Part shown: piece after piece, positions 8,714 through 17,898 of the stretch
Layout: every line of letters begins with the position of its first letter
Numbering within the stretch: the first letter of the stretch is position 1
NCBI RefSeq assembly: GCF_965139615.1
Contig: NZ_CBCSIQ010000005.1
Span: 62,001 to 126,000 of the forward strand
DNA: 64,000 bases
DNA from: Kerstersia similis
Lineage (GTDB): Bacteria; Pseudomonadota; Gammaproteobacteria; Burkholderiales; Burkholderiaceae_B
Direction: 5' to 3'
The notes under the pieces: model-generated
Databases searched by the model: none
What the model saw: only the letters and a program-made list of their open reading frames with translations
What the model was told of the DNA's origin: nothing
Program-made: the position numbers and the translations under genes

Positions 8714-9631
8714 TCAGGCTTGATCAGCGTTACGGCTACCCGCGCGCGACTCCCGCCAGGCAATATAGATACCGCTGGCTGCAATCAACACCGCCCCCAG
8801 GCAAGCCACCCAGCCAGGCACTTCGTCCCAGAACAGCCAGCCAAAAATACCTGCCCACAGCAGCCCGCTGTAATCGAACGGCGCCACGACCGACGCCGGG
8901 GCAATCCGGAACGCCTGGGTAATCAGCCCCAGCCCCGCCGTGCTGCAAACCGCCATGCCGGTCAGCCCCAGCCAATGCACATCCTGCGTCACAGGCTGCC
9001 AGAACCAGGCCACGGCAGCCCCGGCCACCACGACCTGAGCCAGCGCAATATAGAACATGGTGGTCAGCAGCCCCTCTTCGCGGCCTATGCCTCTTGCGCT
9101 GACCATCATGACGGCATAGCCGAATGCCGTGGCCAGAGGAAACAGGGCCGCCGGCTGGAACGCCGGGCCGCCCGGCTGCACGACGATCACCACGCCGACG
9201 AAACCGGCCACCACCGCCACCCAGCGCCTGGCATCCACATGCTCTTTCAGATAGAACACCGACAGCAAGGTCACGAACAACGGCGCAGAAAAAGCAATTG
9301 CGGTATTTTCCGCCAAAGGCAAACGCGTCAGCCCGTAATAGAACAAGCTGGCAGAAATGACATTCAGGAACCCCCGGAATAAATGCAGGCGGGGATAGCG
9401 GGTACGCAGGGCAGGCCGGCCCGCTACCGCCAGAATCAGCACCAGCATGATGGGAACGGCCAGCGAACCACGCAGGAACAGCAGTTGCACCGGCGCATAG
9501 CTGCCGCTCAGCCATTTCGCCAGGGAATCGCTGATCGTCAGGAAGAAGATGCCCGTCAACAGGCAAAGAATGCCGCGCATTGCAGGCGACACGGCAACCG
9601 CGCCCGCAGGCGCGGCGGAAGCAACAGCCAT
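8714..9631 (-). CDS. DMT-superfamily (EamA) transporter
   Basis: A 305-residue membrane protein with ten predicted helices in two EamA repeats (about 20-150 and 165-295), the layout of drug/metabolite exporters. Conserved features include LSGSYAPVQLLFLRG after helix 1 and PLAENTAIAFSAPL in the first repeat. The substrate cannot be told from sequence. GAGG stands 5 bases before the ATG. It lies 43 bases downstream of the HAD phosphatase on the same strand and could be cotranscribed. Confidence 0.85.
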   Translation of the reverse strand: MAVASAAPAGAVAVSPAMRGILCLLTGIFFLTISDSLAKWLSGSYAPVQLLFLRGSLAVPIMLVLILAVAGRPALRTRYPRLHLFRGFLNVISASLFYYGLTRLPLAENTAIAFSAPLFVTLLSVFYLKEHVDARRWVAVVAGFVGVVIVVQPGGPAFQPAALFPLATAFGYAVMMVSARGIGREEGLLTTMFYIALAQVVVAGAAVAWFWQPVTQDVHWLGLTGMAVCSTAGLGLITQAFRIAPASVVAPFDYSGLLWAGIFGWLFWDEVPGWVACLGAVLIAASGIYIAWRESRAGSRNADQA

Positions 9632-9674
9632 AAAAACCTCAATTCAAGGCCCGGGCAAGCGCCGGGCCATTGGC

Positions 9675-10331
9675 TCACGCCCGCAGACGTGGCTGGATCC
9701 AGTCGCGCATCGCGGACACGCTATCCACCACGTGCAGGGGCTCGCCGGCCAACAGCTCCGGCAAGGGATGCGCACCATAGCTGACACCCAAACCATGTAC
9801 GCCTGCGTTAGCCGCCATGCGCATATCGTGCGAGGTATCGCCAATCATCAGGACTTCCTCCGGCGCCACCATGAGTTCTTCCATCAGCTCGTTCAGCATG
9901 GCCGGATGCGGTTTGCTATGCGTTTCATCGGCGCAGCGCGTGGCCTCAAACACCCCTTCCAGGCCAAAACCGCGAATGACCCGATCGAGGCCCACCCGGC
10001 TCTTGCCAGTGGCCACGGCCAGCCTGGCGCCCTGCCCGCCCAAATCGGCCAGCAGCTCCGGCACACCATCGAACAAACGCAAGTCGGGGTCGCGCAGCAA
10101 ATAATGGATGCGGTAGCGCTCGATGAAGCGCGGCAGCAGCGATGGCGGCAGATCCGGCACCACTTTTGTCAGGGCGGCATCCAGCGAGAGGCCGATCACC
10201 CAACTGGCGCTGGAAGCCGGCGGCACCGGCAGATCCAGATCGCGACAGGCATTTTGAATGGCCGTCACTATGCTCGGGGTGGAATCCATCAAGGTTCCAT
10301 CCCAATCAAATACAAGCACCGAATACTGCAT
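9675..10331 (-). CDS. HAD-IA family phosphatase (phosphoglycolate phosphatase-like)
   Basis: HAD hydrolase with all four motifs: FDWDGTLMDS (nucleophile and acid aspartates at 9 and 11), VATGKS, a lysine in SKPHP, and MIGDTSHD. The 218-residue length, helical cap, and position directly after rluC match the Gph-like phosphatase found at this place in many Betaproteobacteria. The natural substrate is unproven. The ATG at 10331 is preceded by GAGGAG, which overlaps the rluC stop (TGAGGAG), so translation is probably coupled to rluC. Confidence 0.88.
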   Translation of the reverse strand: MQYSVLVFDWDGTLMDSTPSIVTAIQNACRDLDLPVPPASSASWVIGLSLDAALTKVVPDLPPSLLPRFIERYRIHYLLRDPDLRLFDGVPELLADLGGQGARLAVATGKSRVGLDRVIRGFGLEGVFEATRCADETHSKPHPAMLNELMEELMVAPEEVLMIGDTSHDMRMAANAGVHGLGVSYGAHPLPELLAGEPLHVVDSVSAMRDWIQPRLRA

Positions 10332-10342
10332 CCCGCGACTCC

Positions 10343-11332
10343 TCAAGGTTTTCGGGAAGGCCGGTTCCGCTGGCCCTCGCCAGCCCCGCCTTCCGCCCTG
10401 GACGTCTTGTCCAGCCCACGAAGGAGATTCTCACATTCTGGTGGCAATTTAGCTACCAGATGCAGCGACTCACCCGTTACAGGATGAGGAATATCTAAAC
10501 GATGGGCGTGCAGGAACATGCGCCGGAACCCTTTGGACGCCAGCGCGGCATCCGCCGCCTCATCTCCATACTTATCATCGCCGACGATAGGAAAGCCGCT
10601 GGCCGACAAATGCACACGAATCTGATGCGTGCGTCCGGTACGCAGCTCGGCATCCACCAGCGACAGCTGCCCGTAACGGCGCTCCAGGCTGATGATGGTG
10701 TGAGCCGCCTGCCCTTCCGCTTCGTCCACCCTTACGCGACGCTCGCCGGTACGGGTGAGCCATTTCAGCAGCGGCAGCCGGATATGCTGCCGACCGTTGA
10801 CCCAGTCACCATGCACCAGCGCGAAATAATGTTTGCGGCCCCGGCCTTCGCGGAACATTTCATGCAGCCCGAGCAAGGCGCTGCGCTTCTTGGCCACCAG
10901 CAGCAAACCGGACGTATCCCTATCCAGGCGATGCGCCAACTCCAGGAAACGCGCCTGCGGCCGCGCAGCACGCAATTGCTCGATGACGCCAAAGGAAACG
11001 CCGCTGCCGCCATGCACAGCCACCCCGGCCGGCTTATCGACCACCAGCAGCGCCTCGTCCTCATAGACAATCGGGAATTCGCAGCCCGGCACTGGCGGCT
11101 GCGCCTGCACCTCGGGCAACCGGAACGGCGGAATACGCACGACATCGCCAATTTCCAGGCGACTGTCGGCGCCGCAGCGCCCCTTGTTGATACGCACCTG
11201 ACCGCCTCGTATGGCCTTGTAGAGATGACTCTTGGGCACCCCCTTGCACAGGCGCAAAAGAAAGTTGTCCAGGCGCTGTCCTGCGTGTTCTTCGGCCACC
11301 TCGACGAGGCGCACCACTGGGGATTCTGACAT
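10343..11332 (-). CDS. rluC: 23S rRNA pseudouridine synthase RluC
   Basis: Makes pseudouridines at positions 955, 2504 and 2580 of 23S rRNA in E. coli. The 329-residue protein has an N-terminal S4 RNA-binding domain (about 15-75, including GQRLDNFLLR). The RluA-type catalytic domain follows, with the motif AHRLDRDTSGLL; its first aspartate is the catalytic residue. It is divergent from rne, as in many proteobacteria. The ATG is preceded by an A/T-rich stretch with no Shine-Dalgarno sequence. Confidence 0.94.
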   Translation of the reverse strand: MSESPVVRLVEVAEEHAGQRLDNFLLRLCKGVPKSHLYKAIRGGQVRINKGRCGADSRLEIGDVVRIPPFRLPEVQAQPPVPGCEFPIVYEDEALLVVDKPAGVAVHGGSGVSFGVIEQLRAARPQARFLELAHRLDRDTSGLLLVAKKRSALLGLHEMFREGRGRKHYFALVHGDWVNGRQHIRLPLLKWLTRTGERRVRVDEAEGQAAHTIISLERRYGQLSLVDAELRTGRTHQIRVHLSASGFPIVGDDKYGDEAADAALASKGFRRMFLHAHRLDIPHPVTGESLHLVAKLPPECENLLRGLDKTSRAEGGAGEGQRNRPSRKP

Positions 11333-11345
11333 TATTTATATTTGT

Positions 11346-11373
11346 TTGCGCATTGCGAAAAGCGGCATATAAT
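11346..11373 (+). promoter_or_regulatory. Promoter of rne
   Basis: TTGCGC (11346-11351) and a perfect TATAAT (11368-11373) are separated by 16 bases, on the strand of rne and 484 bases before its ATG. The short space to rluC on the other side (13 bases) means any rluC promoter must overlap it. Confidence 0.7.
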
Positions 11374-11857
11374 CGTTTCACCCTAAAAAAGGTGTGCCTG
11401 CCGCCACTCGACGTAGAGATACGAAACCGCGTCTCCGTCGGTGAAACCATTGTACTGCCAGAGCAGGCACTCCTTGGGGTCACATGGTCGCCGATCCAAC
11501 CGAGGCGCCGCTCGGAAAAGCCTACAAGGCTGCCCTTGCACGAGCGCCCGTTGCATCCGTATGCGTCCTGAAGCGAAAAGGCAAAACAAGTCGTCATTTC
11601 CTGCACCAGCCGCCATTCTAGAAATGGAGGCTGTTGTGTTCCAAAGCAACCGCCATCCGTCAACACATACCATTGTGCCCCTGACTTCCCGACTGCTAAC
11701 AGAACCCCGCGCCCCTACAAGGCGTGCCGTGCCGGCCTGACCGCCAAAGAGCGGTGCCGTTCGCACGGTGCCGCCTGCCCCCCGTTTCAGCCCGCTGCAC
11801 CAGTGACCCGAGGTGACGAGTCGATTTCGGCTCGCCATACAACGGAGAACATCACTC
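11374..11857 (+). promoter_or_regulatory. Long structured 5' leader of rne
   Basis: This 484-base stretch has no convincing gene. It begins just after the rne promoter and ends at the rne start. It can fold. GTGCCTGC (11394-11401) pairs with GCAGGCAC (11463-11470), enclosing a hairpin in which CGACG and GAGA (11409-11419) pair with TCTC and CGTCG (11432-11440). A second small hairpin is CCATT/AATGG at 11613-11627. In E. coli, RNase E autoregulates through a leader of about 360 bases; a similar role here is inferred from position and length, not from sequence similarity. Confidence 0.55.
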
Positions 11858-14800
11858 ATGAAGCGCATGCTGTTCAATGCAACGCACCAGGAAGAACTGC
11901 GCGTTGCTATCGTCGATGGCCAGAAGCTCATCGACCTCGACATCGAGACTGCCGGCCGCGAACAGCGCAAAGGCAATATCTACAAGGGTGTCATTACCCG
12001 CATCGAACCCGGTCTTGAAGCCTGCTTCGTCAATTACGGCGAAGAGCGCCATGGCTTCCTGCCCTTCAAGGAAGTCGCCCGCAGTTACTTCAAGGAAGGC
12101 GTAGAAGTCCGCAGCGCCCGCATCCAGGACGCACTTGCCGAAGGCCAGGAACTGATCGTTCAGGTCGAAAAGGAAGAGCGCGGCAACAAGGGCGCCGCCC
12201 TGACCACCTTCATCTCCCTGGCAGGCCGCCATCTGGTTCTGATGCCCAACAACCCGCGCGGCGGCGGCGTTTCGCGCCGGGTCGAGGGTGAAGAGCGCCA
12301 GGAACTGCGCGATGCGATGGATCAGCTCAATATTCCGCAAGGCATGAGCGTCATCGCCCGCACCGCCGGCATTGGCCGCAGCGTGGAAGAACTGCAGTGG
12401 GATCTCTCCTACCTGCAGCAACTCTGGGATGCCATCGACACTGCCGCGCGCGACAACGCCGCGCCGGTGCTGATCTACCTGGAATCCAGCCTGGTCATCC
12501 GCGCCATCCGTGATTACTTCTCGCCGGATATCGGTGAAATCCTCATCGACACCGACGACATCGCCGATCAGGCGACGGCTTTCATGAGCGTCGTGATGCC
12601 GGATAACGTCAATCGCGTCAAACGCTATCGTGACGATATCCCGCTGTTCTCGCGCTTCCAGATCGAGCACCAGATCGAAACCGCCTATTCGCGTACCGTC
12701 GAGCTGCCTTCGGGCGGCGCTGTGGTCATCGACCACACCGAAGCGCTGGTCGCCGTGGACGTCAACTCGGCCCGCTCCACGCGCGGCGCCGATATCGAAG
12801 AAACCGCGCTGCGCACCAACCTTGAAGCCGCCGACGAAGTCGCCCGCCAGTTGCGCCTGCGCGACCTGGGCGGCCTGATCGTGATCGACTTCATCGACAT
12901 GGAGGACAGCAAGAACCAGCGCGCTGTCGAACAGCGCCTGCGTGATGCCCTCCGTTTCGACCGCGCCCGCGTGCAAATGGGCAAGATTTCACGCTTCGGC
13001 CTGATGGAACTGTCGCGCCAGCGCCTGCGCCCCGCCCTGAACGAAGGCTCGCACATCACCTGCCCGCGCTGCAACGGCACCGGCGTGATCCGCGACGCGG
13101 AATCCAGCGCGCTGCACATCCTGCGCCTGATCCAGGAAGAAGCCATGAAGGACAACACCGCCGCCGTGCATGCACAGGTGCCGGTGGATGTCGCCACCTT
13201 CCTGCTCAACGAAAAGCGTGGTGACATCGCCAAGCTGGAAGCCCGCCTGAAGGTCAATGTCGTCCTGATTCCGAACAAGAACCTGGAAACGCCGCACCAC
13301 AGCCTGGAGCGCCTGCGCCACGACGATCCGCGCCTGGAAGAAACCAAACCCAGCTTCACGCTGGCTGAAGCCGCCGCCGAAACCTCGGTCTGGAAGGCCC
13401 GCGAAGAAACTGCCAAACCGCGCCAGGAAGCCCTGGTGAAGGGCGTCACGCCCGAGACGCCCGCACCGCTGCATACGCCGCGTCCGGCTCCCGTCGCGGC
13501 CAGCAATGCGCCCGGCGCAGGCTTGTCCGGCTTCATCAAGCGCATCGTTGCCTGGTTCAGCGGCAGCCCGACCGACAGCAAACCTGCCGCCCAGCCCAGC
13601 CAGGCCAAACCGGCCAGCGCCCGCAGCGACAACAGCGCCTCGCGCCGCCAATCCGATTCCCGTCAGCAAAATGGCGACCGCCAACGCAATCGCCGCAATG
13701 GCAGCGAACGCCGCGCACCGGAAGCCACGGATGCAGCCAACGGCAACACTGCCGGAAACGCACAACAGGAACGCCGCCAACCGCGTGCCCCACGCAATAC
13801 CGATGCGCGTGACGCCGTGCGCCAGCACCAGGTTGCCACACGCCACCAGGATGCACCCGCCGCAACGCCCGCCGCTGAAAGCGACGACGGCACGCCGCGC
13901 AATTCGCGCAACCGCCGCAGCCGCAGCCGTGGCGGTCGTCGCGACGAACTCGCGCTGAACGGCGACGTCCAGGCAACGGAAACGAATGTCGGCACGCTGC
14001 CCGTGGCAGCCGTTGCCGGCGCTGCCGCCGCCGCAGAAGCCGCTGCTGCGCCGATCTCGGCACCGCAGGCAGAGCTTGCCGCCGATGCCGGCGATGACAG
14101 CCAGGATCTGGATGCCCTGCGCCAGGATGGTGGTGACGACAATGGCGAAGCGGATCCGGAGCGCAAGCGCCGCCGCCGCCGCAGCCGCCGCGGTCGTCGC
14201 CAGAGCGGTGACGAAAATGGCACCCAGCTCGATAGCGACAACAATGATGATGGCACGGCCCAGGCCGATGGCGAAGGCGAAGCGAACCTCGTGACGCCCG
14301 TAGCCATTGTGGCAAGCGCCGCCGTTGCTACCAACGCCGCTGCAGCCGTCCAGGCTGAAACGCAATCCCCGGCAGCAGTTCAGGACGAAGCCGCAGCACC
14401 GGCAGCCGTCGCCGCCCCCGCTCAGGCCGAGCAGCAAGACGTCGCCAGCGAACCCACGCCCGACGCGCTTGTGAGTGCCGCTCCGGCACCGGTTGCCGTG
14501 GAAAATGCAGTGGCAGCGCCCGTTGTCGCCAGCCCCGCCACCGAGACGCCTGCCAACGCGACCACGGCTCCTGAACCCACGGATGCCGCCGTCGCAGCCG
14601 AAGCTCAGACCCAGGCCAGCCCTGCCGTCGAGAACGCCGCCCCGGCCCAAGCAGAGGATGCCGTCGCCAAGGAAGTCTCGGCAGTACCGGCAAGCGCTCC
14701 CGAGGCCGAACTGCCCGTCGCCATCGCGCAGGAAAGTACGGCGACCATTGAAGTCGAAACCTCAGCCGCCGTCGCGACGGTAGCCGTGGCCGACATTCAG

Positions 14801-15196
14801 GCAGTCGAAGCGCCGGCAACGGCAGCTGCGGCAACCACTGAGGCTGCCGCTGAGGCCGCCACCGAGGATCGCCAGGACAGCACGGTCGAACCCCAGCCTG
14901 CGCCCGCAGCAAGCGCCGCAACGGTCGCAACGGTGGTCGAGCAAGCCATCCAGGTGCCGGCCAACCCCGCACCGTCCGCCAACGCCAGCAACGGCCAAGG
15001 CAATGGTGCCCAGGCACTGGAATCCGTCATCGCCGCAGCTGGCCTGCAATGGGTCGAGACCCGCAGCGACGCTGCTACCTCCACCGCCAGCGCCGCCCCA
15101 GCCGTCAAACTGGGCCGTCCGCGCAGGGCCGCAGCGGCAGCTCCCGCTCCGGTGGCACTGCAGCAAGTGGAAACGGCAGACGCACCGGCGGAATAA
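11858..15196 (+). CDS. rne: Ribonuclease E
   Basis: Endoribonuclease that starts mRNA decay and processes rRNA and tRNA, usually as the degradosome scaffold. The 1112-residue protein has the S1 domain near 35-120. The Mg2+-binding aspartates are at 301 and 344, and the Zn-link is CPRC at 402-405; all match E. coli D303, D346, C404 and C407 with a two-residue shift. From about residue 520 the tail is disordered. It contains a basic, Arg-rich segment around 650-700 and another at 770-785 (KRRRRRSRRGRRQ), then a very Ala/Pro/Glu-rich region to the end. The ATG at 11858 has GGAGA upstream; earlier in-frame ATGs lack one. Confidence 0.96.
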   Translation: MKRMLFNATHQEELRVAIVDGQKLIDLDIETAGREQRKGNIYKGVITRIEPGLEACFVNYGEERHGFLPFKEVARSYFKEGVEVRSARIQDALAEGQELIVQVEKEERGNKGAALTTFISLAGRHLVLMPNNPRGGGVSRRVEGEERQELRDAMDQLNIPQGMSVIARTAGIGRSVEELQWDLSYLQQLWDAIDTAARDNAAPVLIYLESSLVIRAIRDYFSPDIGEILIDTDDIADQATAFMSVVMPDNVNRVKRYRDDIPLFSRFQIEHQIETAYSRTVELPSGGAVVIDHTEALVAVDVNSARSTRGADIEETALRTNLEAADEVARQLRLRDLGGLIVIDFIDMEDSKNQRAVEQRLRDALRFDRARVQMGKISRFGLMELSRQRLRPALNEGSHITCPRCNGTGVIRDAESSALHILRLIQEEAMKDNTAAVHAQVPVDVATFLLNEKRGDIAKLEARLKVNVVLIPNKNLETPHHSLERLRHDDPRLEETKPSFTLAEAAAETSVWKAREETAKPRQEALVKGVTPETPAPLHTPRPAPVAASNAPGAGLSGFIKRIVAWFSGSPTDSKPAAQPSQAKPASARSDNSASRRQSDSRQQNGDRQRNRRNGSERRAPEATDAANGNTAGNAQQERRQPRAPRNTDARDAVRQHQVATRHQDAPAATPAAESDDGTPRNSRNRRSRSRGGRRDELALNGDVQATETNVGTLPVAAVAGAAAAAEAAAAPISAPQAELAADAGDDSQDLDALRQDGGDDNGEADPERKRRRRRSRRGRRQSGDENGTQLDSDNNDDGTAQADGEGEANLVTPVAIVASAAVATNAAAAVQAETQSPAAVQDEAAAPAAVAAPAQAEQQDVASEPTPDALVSAAPAPVAVENAVAAPVVASPATETPANATTAPEPTDAAVAAEAQTQASPAVENAAPAQAEDAVAKEVSAVPASAPEAELPVAIAQESTATIEVETSAAVATVAVADIQAVEAPATAAAATTEAAAEAATEDRQDSTVEPQPAPAASAATVATVVEQAIQVPANPAPSANASNGQGNGAQALESVIAAAGLQWVETRSDAATSTASAAPAVKLGRPRRAAAAAPAPVALQQVETADAPAE

Positions 15197-15252
15197 GGAC
15201 GGCTTGTCCGCAGCCTCGACCGAGTGCTGCGGGCAAACAAACCTCTGCCAAC

Positions 15253-15293
15253 AAAAATCCCCTGGTGGGCTCACAGCCCACCAGGGGATTTTT
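15253..15293. terminator. Bidirectional rho-independent terminator between rne and pagL
   Basis: A perfect 19-bp inverted repeat (15253-15271 and 15275-15293) with a CAC loop. Its GC-rich core CCCCTGGTGGGCT is flanked by A5 and T5 runs, so it can stop transcription from rne on the plus strand and from pagL on the minus strand. Confidence 0.92.
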
Positions 15294-15345
15294 CATAAAT
15301 GCTGCCAAACAGGATGAACGCCGTCACCCCGTGACCACATGGCAC

Positions 15346-15894
15346 TCAGAAGCGATACACGTAATTCAGCTGCAGCGCGTTGATCCCAGGATTGGGGCGC
15401 TTGATACTGGCATTCGAATAGTGTGCAAAACGCAGGCTGATGTCATGCGCGGGAGCAGGACGGAAACCGATACCGATCTGATCCGCAAACTGGAAGGCCG
15501 TACTGATCTGCTTGCCTGCCACATGGGTCGTGCTGAACACGCTCGCGCCGATCCCGCCTTCCAGATAGAAGGAGGGTGTCATCCACCAGCGCAGCATGGG
15601 CGTGGCGGTAAATTGCCAGGCATTGCCCGGCTCATCATTGTGACGTGCCTTCCAGTACGCAACACCGAACTCCCCATCCAGGGTCAGCTTGCCCCAGTTG
15701 CCACCCAGCTCATACGACCAGAACGGTTCCGTCTGATAAAAAACTTCAGCGCGAGAGGCTTCTGAACCCATGCCGACCCTCAAGCCCAACCCACCTTCGG
15801 CAGCCTGAGTGGCTGGCACACAGGCCAGAAAAGCGACGGGCAAGGCCGCCAACGCATAGCGCCAGCGGCGCGCCAAAGCTTCTTGAATCCGCAT
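15346..15894 (-). CDS. pagL: PagL-like lipid A 3-O-deacylase
   Basis: Outer-membrane beta-barrel enzyme family that removes the 3-linked acyl chain of lipid A, altering endotoxin properties. The 182-residue protein has a signal peptide (cleavage near ATQA-AEG, residue 32), alternating beta-strand patterning and a C-terminal phenylalanine. The PagL signature HYSNASIKRPNPG starts at His158, with Ser160 two residues on. In Pseudomonas aeruginosa PagL the third catalytic residue is a glutamate 14 residues after the histidine; here that position is Asn172. The protein is therefore a clear homologue, but its activity is uncertain. It is a single gene ending at the shared terminator. Confidence 0.82.
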   Translation of the reverse strand: MRIQEALARRWRYALAALPVAFLACVPATQAAEGGLGLRVGMGSEASRAEVFYQTEPFWSYELGGNWGKLTLDGEFGVAYWKARHNDEPGNAWQFTATPMLRWWMTPSFYLEGGIGASVFSTTHVAGKQISTAFQFADQIGIGFRPAPAHDISLRFAHYSNASIKRPNPGINALQLNYVYRF

Positions 15895-16095
15895 GATTTC
15901 TCCCTAATCCCCACGACTCGCGGCATCATACACGCCCGATGCCAAACGGCGCTCATACAGCGTGCGAAAACCATTATGAGAACACAAGGCGCATGAAACC
16001 AACAGATGCAGCGTCATGCCTTGTGATCAAAGCACTTTCAAAAAAGAAACATTTTGTGCCAATCCGCGCTCCCGCGGGATGACAACCGTCATAAA

Positions 16096-16116
16096 AAAGG
16101 GGCGGCGCCCCCTTTG
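16096..16116 (-). terminator. Rho-independent terminator after accD
   Basis: On the minus strand AAAGGGG and CCCCTTT pair around a six-base loop and are followed by further T residues. It lies about 40 bases after the accD stop, ending the trpB-trpA-accD transcript. Confidence 0.75.
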
Positions 16117-16151
16117 ACCAGAGAGCGCCGCCCAGCCCGAATGACTTGCAA

Positions 16152-17024
16152 TCAGGCTTTTTCTGCGACGGCGACACCTGTCAACAGGCTCAGCAGGTCT
16201 GCCAGTTCCTGCTTCAGGTGGCGGCGGTCAACCACGCGATCCACGGCCCCTTTCTGCAGCAGGAATTCGGCGCGCTGGAAACCTTCCGGCAGTTTTTCAC
16301 GCACCGTCTGTTCAATCACGCGCGGACCGGCAAAGCCGATCAAGGCCTTGGGCTCGGCGATCACCACATCACCCATGAAGGCGAAACTGGCAGACACGCC
16401 GCCCATGGTGGGATCAGTCAGCACACTGATGAAAGGCAAGCCGGCTTCCGACAGACGCGTCAGCATGGCATTGGTCTTGGCCATCTGCATCAGTGATAGC
16501 AGGCTTTCCTGCATGCGGGCGCCCCCCGAGGCTGCCACGCAAATGAATGGCGTACGCTGATCCAGCGCCGCCTGCACACCACGCGCAAAGCGTTCGCCAA
16601 CCACCGCCCCCATCGAACCGGCCATGAAGGAAAACTCGAAGCAGGCCAGCACCGCCGCAACACCATGGATGCTGCCGCTCATGACGATCAGCGCATCGGT
16701 TTCCCCCGTCTGCTTCATGGCTTCCTGCAGACGGTCCGGATACTTGCGGCTGTCCTTGAACTTCAGCGTATCGACCGAACGCGTGTTCTGGCCAATTTCC
16801 ATGCGGCCGCCCAGATCCAGCAGGGAGTCAATGCGCGCCCGCGCGCTCAGACGCATGTGGTGGGAACACTTGGGGCAGACATTCAGGCTGGCCGCCAAGT
16901 CTTCGTTGTAAAGCACGGCCTCGCAGGACGGGCATTTGACCCACAGCCCCTCCGGCACCCGGCGAGCGCCGGAGTCCTGGGATTTGGTCAGGCGTGGGGG
17001 AAGGATTTTCTCGATCCAGCTCAT
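16152..17024 (-). CDS. accD: Acetyl-CoA carboxylase carboxyltransferase subunit beta
   Basis: Forms, with AccA, the carboxyltransferase that moves CO2 from carboxybiotin to acetyl-CoA, the committed step of fatty-acid synthesis. The 290-residue protein has the N-terminal zinc ribbon with Cys31, Cys34, Cys50 and Cys53, followed by the crotonase-fold domain. A longer frame exists, but the ATG at 17024 gives the standard N-terminus MSWIEKILPP. It lies 25 bases after trpA, in the trpB-trpA-accD order common in Beta- and Gammaproteobacteria. Confidence 0.96.
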   Translation of the reverse strand: MSWIEKILPPRLTKSQDSGARRVPEGLWVKCPSCEAVLYNEDLAASLNVCPKCSHHMRLSARARIDSLLDLGGRMEIGQNTRSVDTLKFKDSRKYPDRLQEAMKQTGETDALIVMSGSIHGVAAVLACFEFSFMAGSMGAVVGERFARGVQAALDQRTPFICVAASGGARMQESLLSLMQMAKTNAMLTRLSEAGLPFISVLTDPTMGGVSASFAFMGDVVIAEPKALIGFAGPRVIEQTVREKLPEGFQRAEFLLQKGAVDRVVDRRHLKQELADLLSLLTGVAVAEKA

Positions 17025-17049
17025 ATTCGGTTGATCCGGAATGAAGGTT

Positions 17050-17898
17050 TCAGTGACGGGCGGTATCCAGCGCACGACGAATATCGCGCAGCCAGTCCGC
17101 CACGGCGGCAATTGCCGCCTGCTTATCGTCGGCATGGTCGCGCAGCGCCTGCTGCATGACCTCGATGATCTTGGTTCCAATCACCACCGCATCGGCGAAA
17201 CCGCCAATACGACTGGCGGTCGCCGCATCGCGGATACCAAAGCCGACACCAATGGGAATCTGCACATCGCGACGGATTTGCGCCAGCCTGGACTCGACTT
17301 CCGCCACATCCAGACCGCCAGACCCCGTCACGCCGCGCAACGAAACATAATAGACATACCCACGAGCCACCCGTGCAACGGAGCGGATACGCGCTTCGGT
17401 GGAGGTGGGCGCCAGCAGGAAAATCGGCGCAATCCCTGCTGTTTCCAAGGCTTGCGCCAGGGTACCAATCTCTTCTGCCGGGTAGTCCACGGTCAGAACG
17501 CCGTCCACCCCGGCCGCCTGGGCCTGGCGCACGAATTCGAGCTCACCCATGCGCTCGATCGGGTTGGCATAGCCCATCAGCACGACCGGGGTTTCCTGGT
17601 CGTGCTGGCGGAACTGCGCCACCATTTCCAGCGTGCGGCGCAAACCCACACCCTGGGCAATGGCACGCTCGGCCGCCAGCTGGATAACCGGGCCGTCCGC
17701 CGTCGGGTCGGAAAACGGCACGCCCAATTCGATGACGTCCGCACCGGCCTCGACCAGCGCATGCATCAGCGCGGGGATGCTCTCTGCATCCGGGTCGCCG
17801 GCAGGAATATAGGGAATCAGGGCGGCACGGCCCGCTTCCCGTGTCCGGGCAAAAGCCCGGTCAATACGCGAATGACTCTGCATGATTGAATCCGTCAC
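17050..17898 (-). CDS. trpA: Tryptophan synthase alpha chain
   Basis: Cleaves indole-3-glycerol phosphate to indole, which passes through a tunnel to TrpB. The 282-residue protein is a TIM barrel. It has the catalytic glutamate in VIELGVPFSDP, the aspartate in DPTADGP, and YYVSLRGVTG at the phosphate site. The GTG at 17898 overlaps the trpB stop (GTGA), so the two subunits are translationally coupled. An ATG five codons later is the alternative. Confidence 0.95.
   Translation of the reverse strand: MTDSIMQSHSRIDRAFARTREAGRAALIPYIPAGDPDAESIPALMHALVEAGADVIELGVPFSDPTADGPVIQLAAERAIAQGVGLRRTLEMVAQFRQHDQETPVVLMGYANPIERMGELEFVRQAQAAGVDGVLTVDYPAEEIGTLAQALETAGIAPIFLLAPTSTEARIRSVARVARGYVYYVSLRGVTGSGGLDVAEVESRLAQIRRDVQIPIGVGFGIRDAATASRIGGFADAVVIGTKIIEVMQQALRDHADDKQAAIAAVADWLRDIRRALDTARH

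Noticed and set aside
11353..11571. 72-codon open frame in the rne leader
   Set aside because: No Shine-Dalgarno sequence and no similarity that I recognise; the region is better explained as a structured leader.
12989..14650. 553-codon Gly/Cys-rich minus-strand open frame
   Set aside because: It is the antisense shadow of the Ala/Pro/Arg-rich rne tail; composition follows from the complement of GCN and CGN codons.
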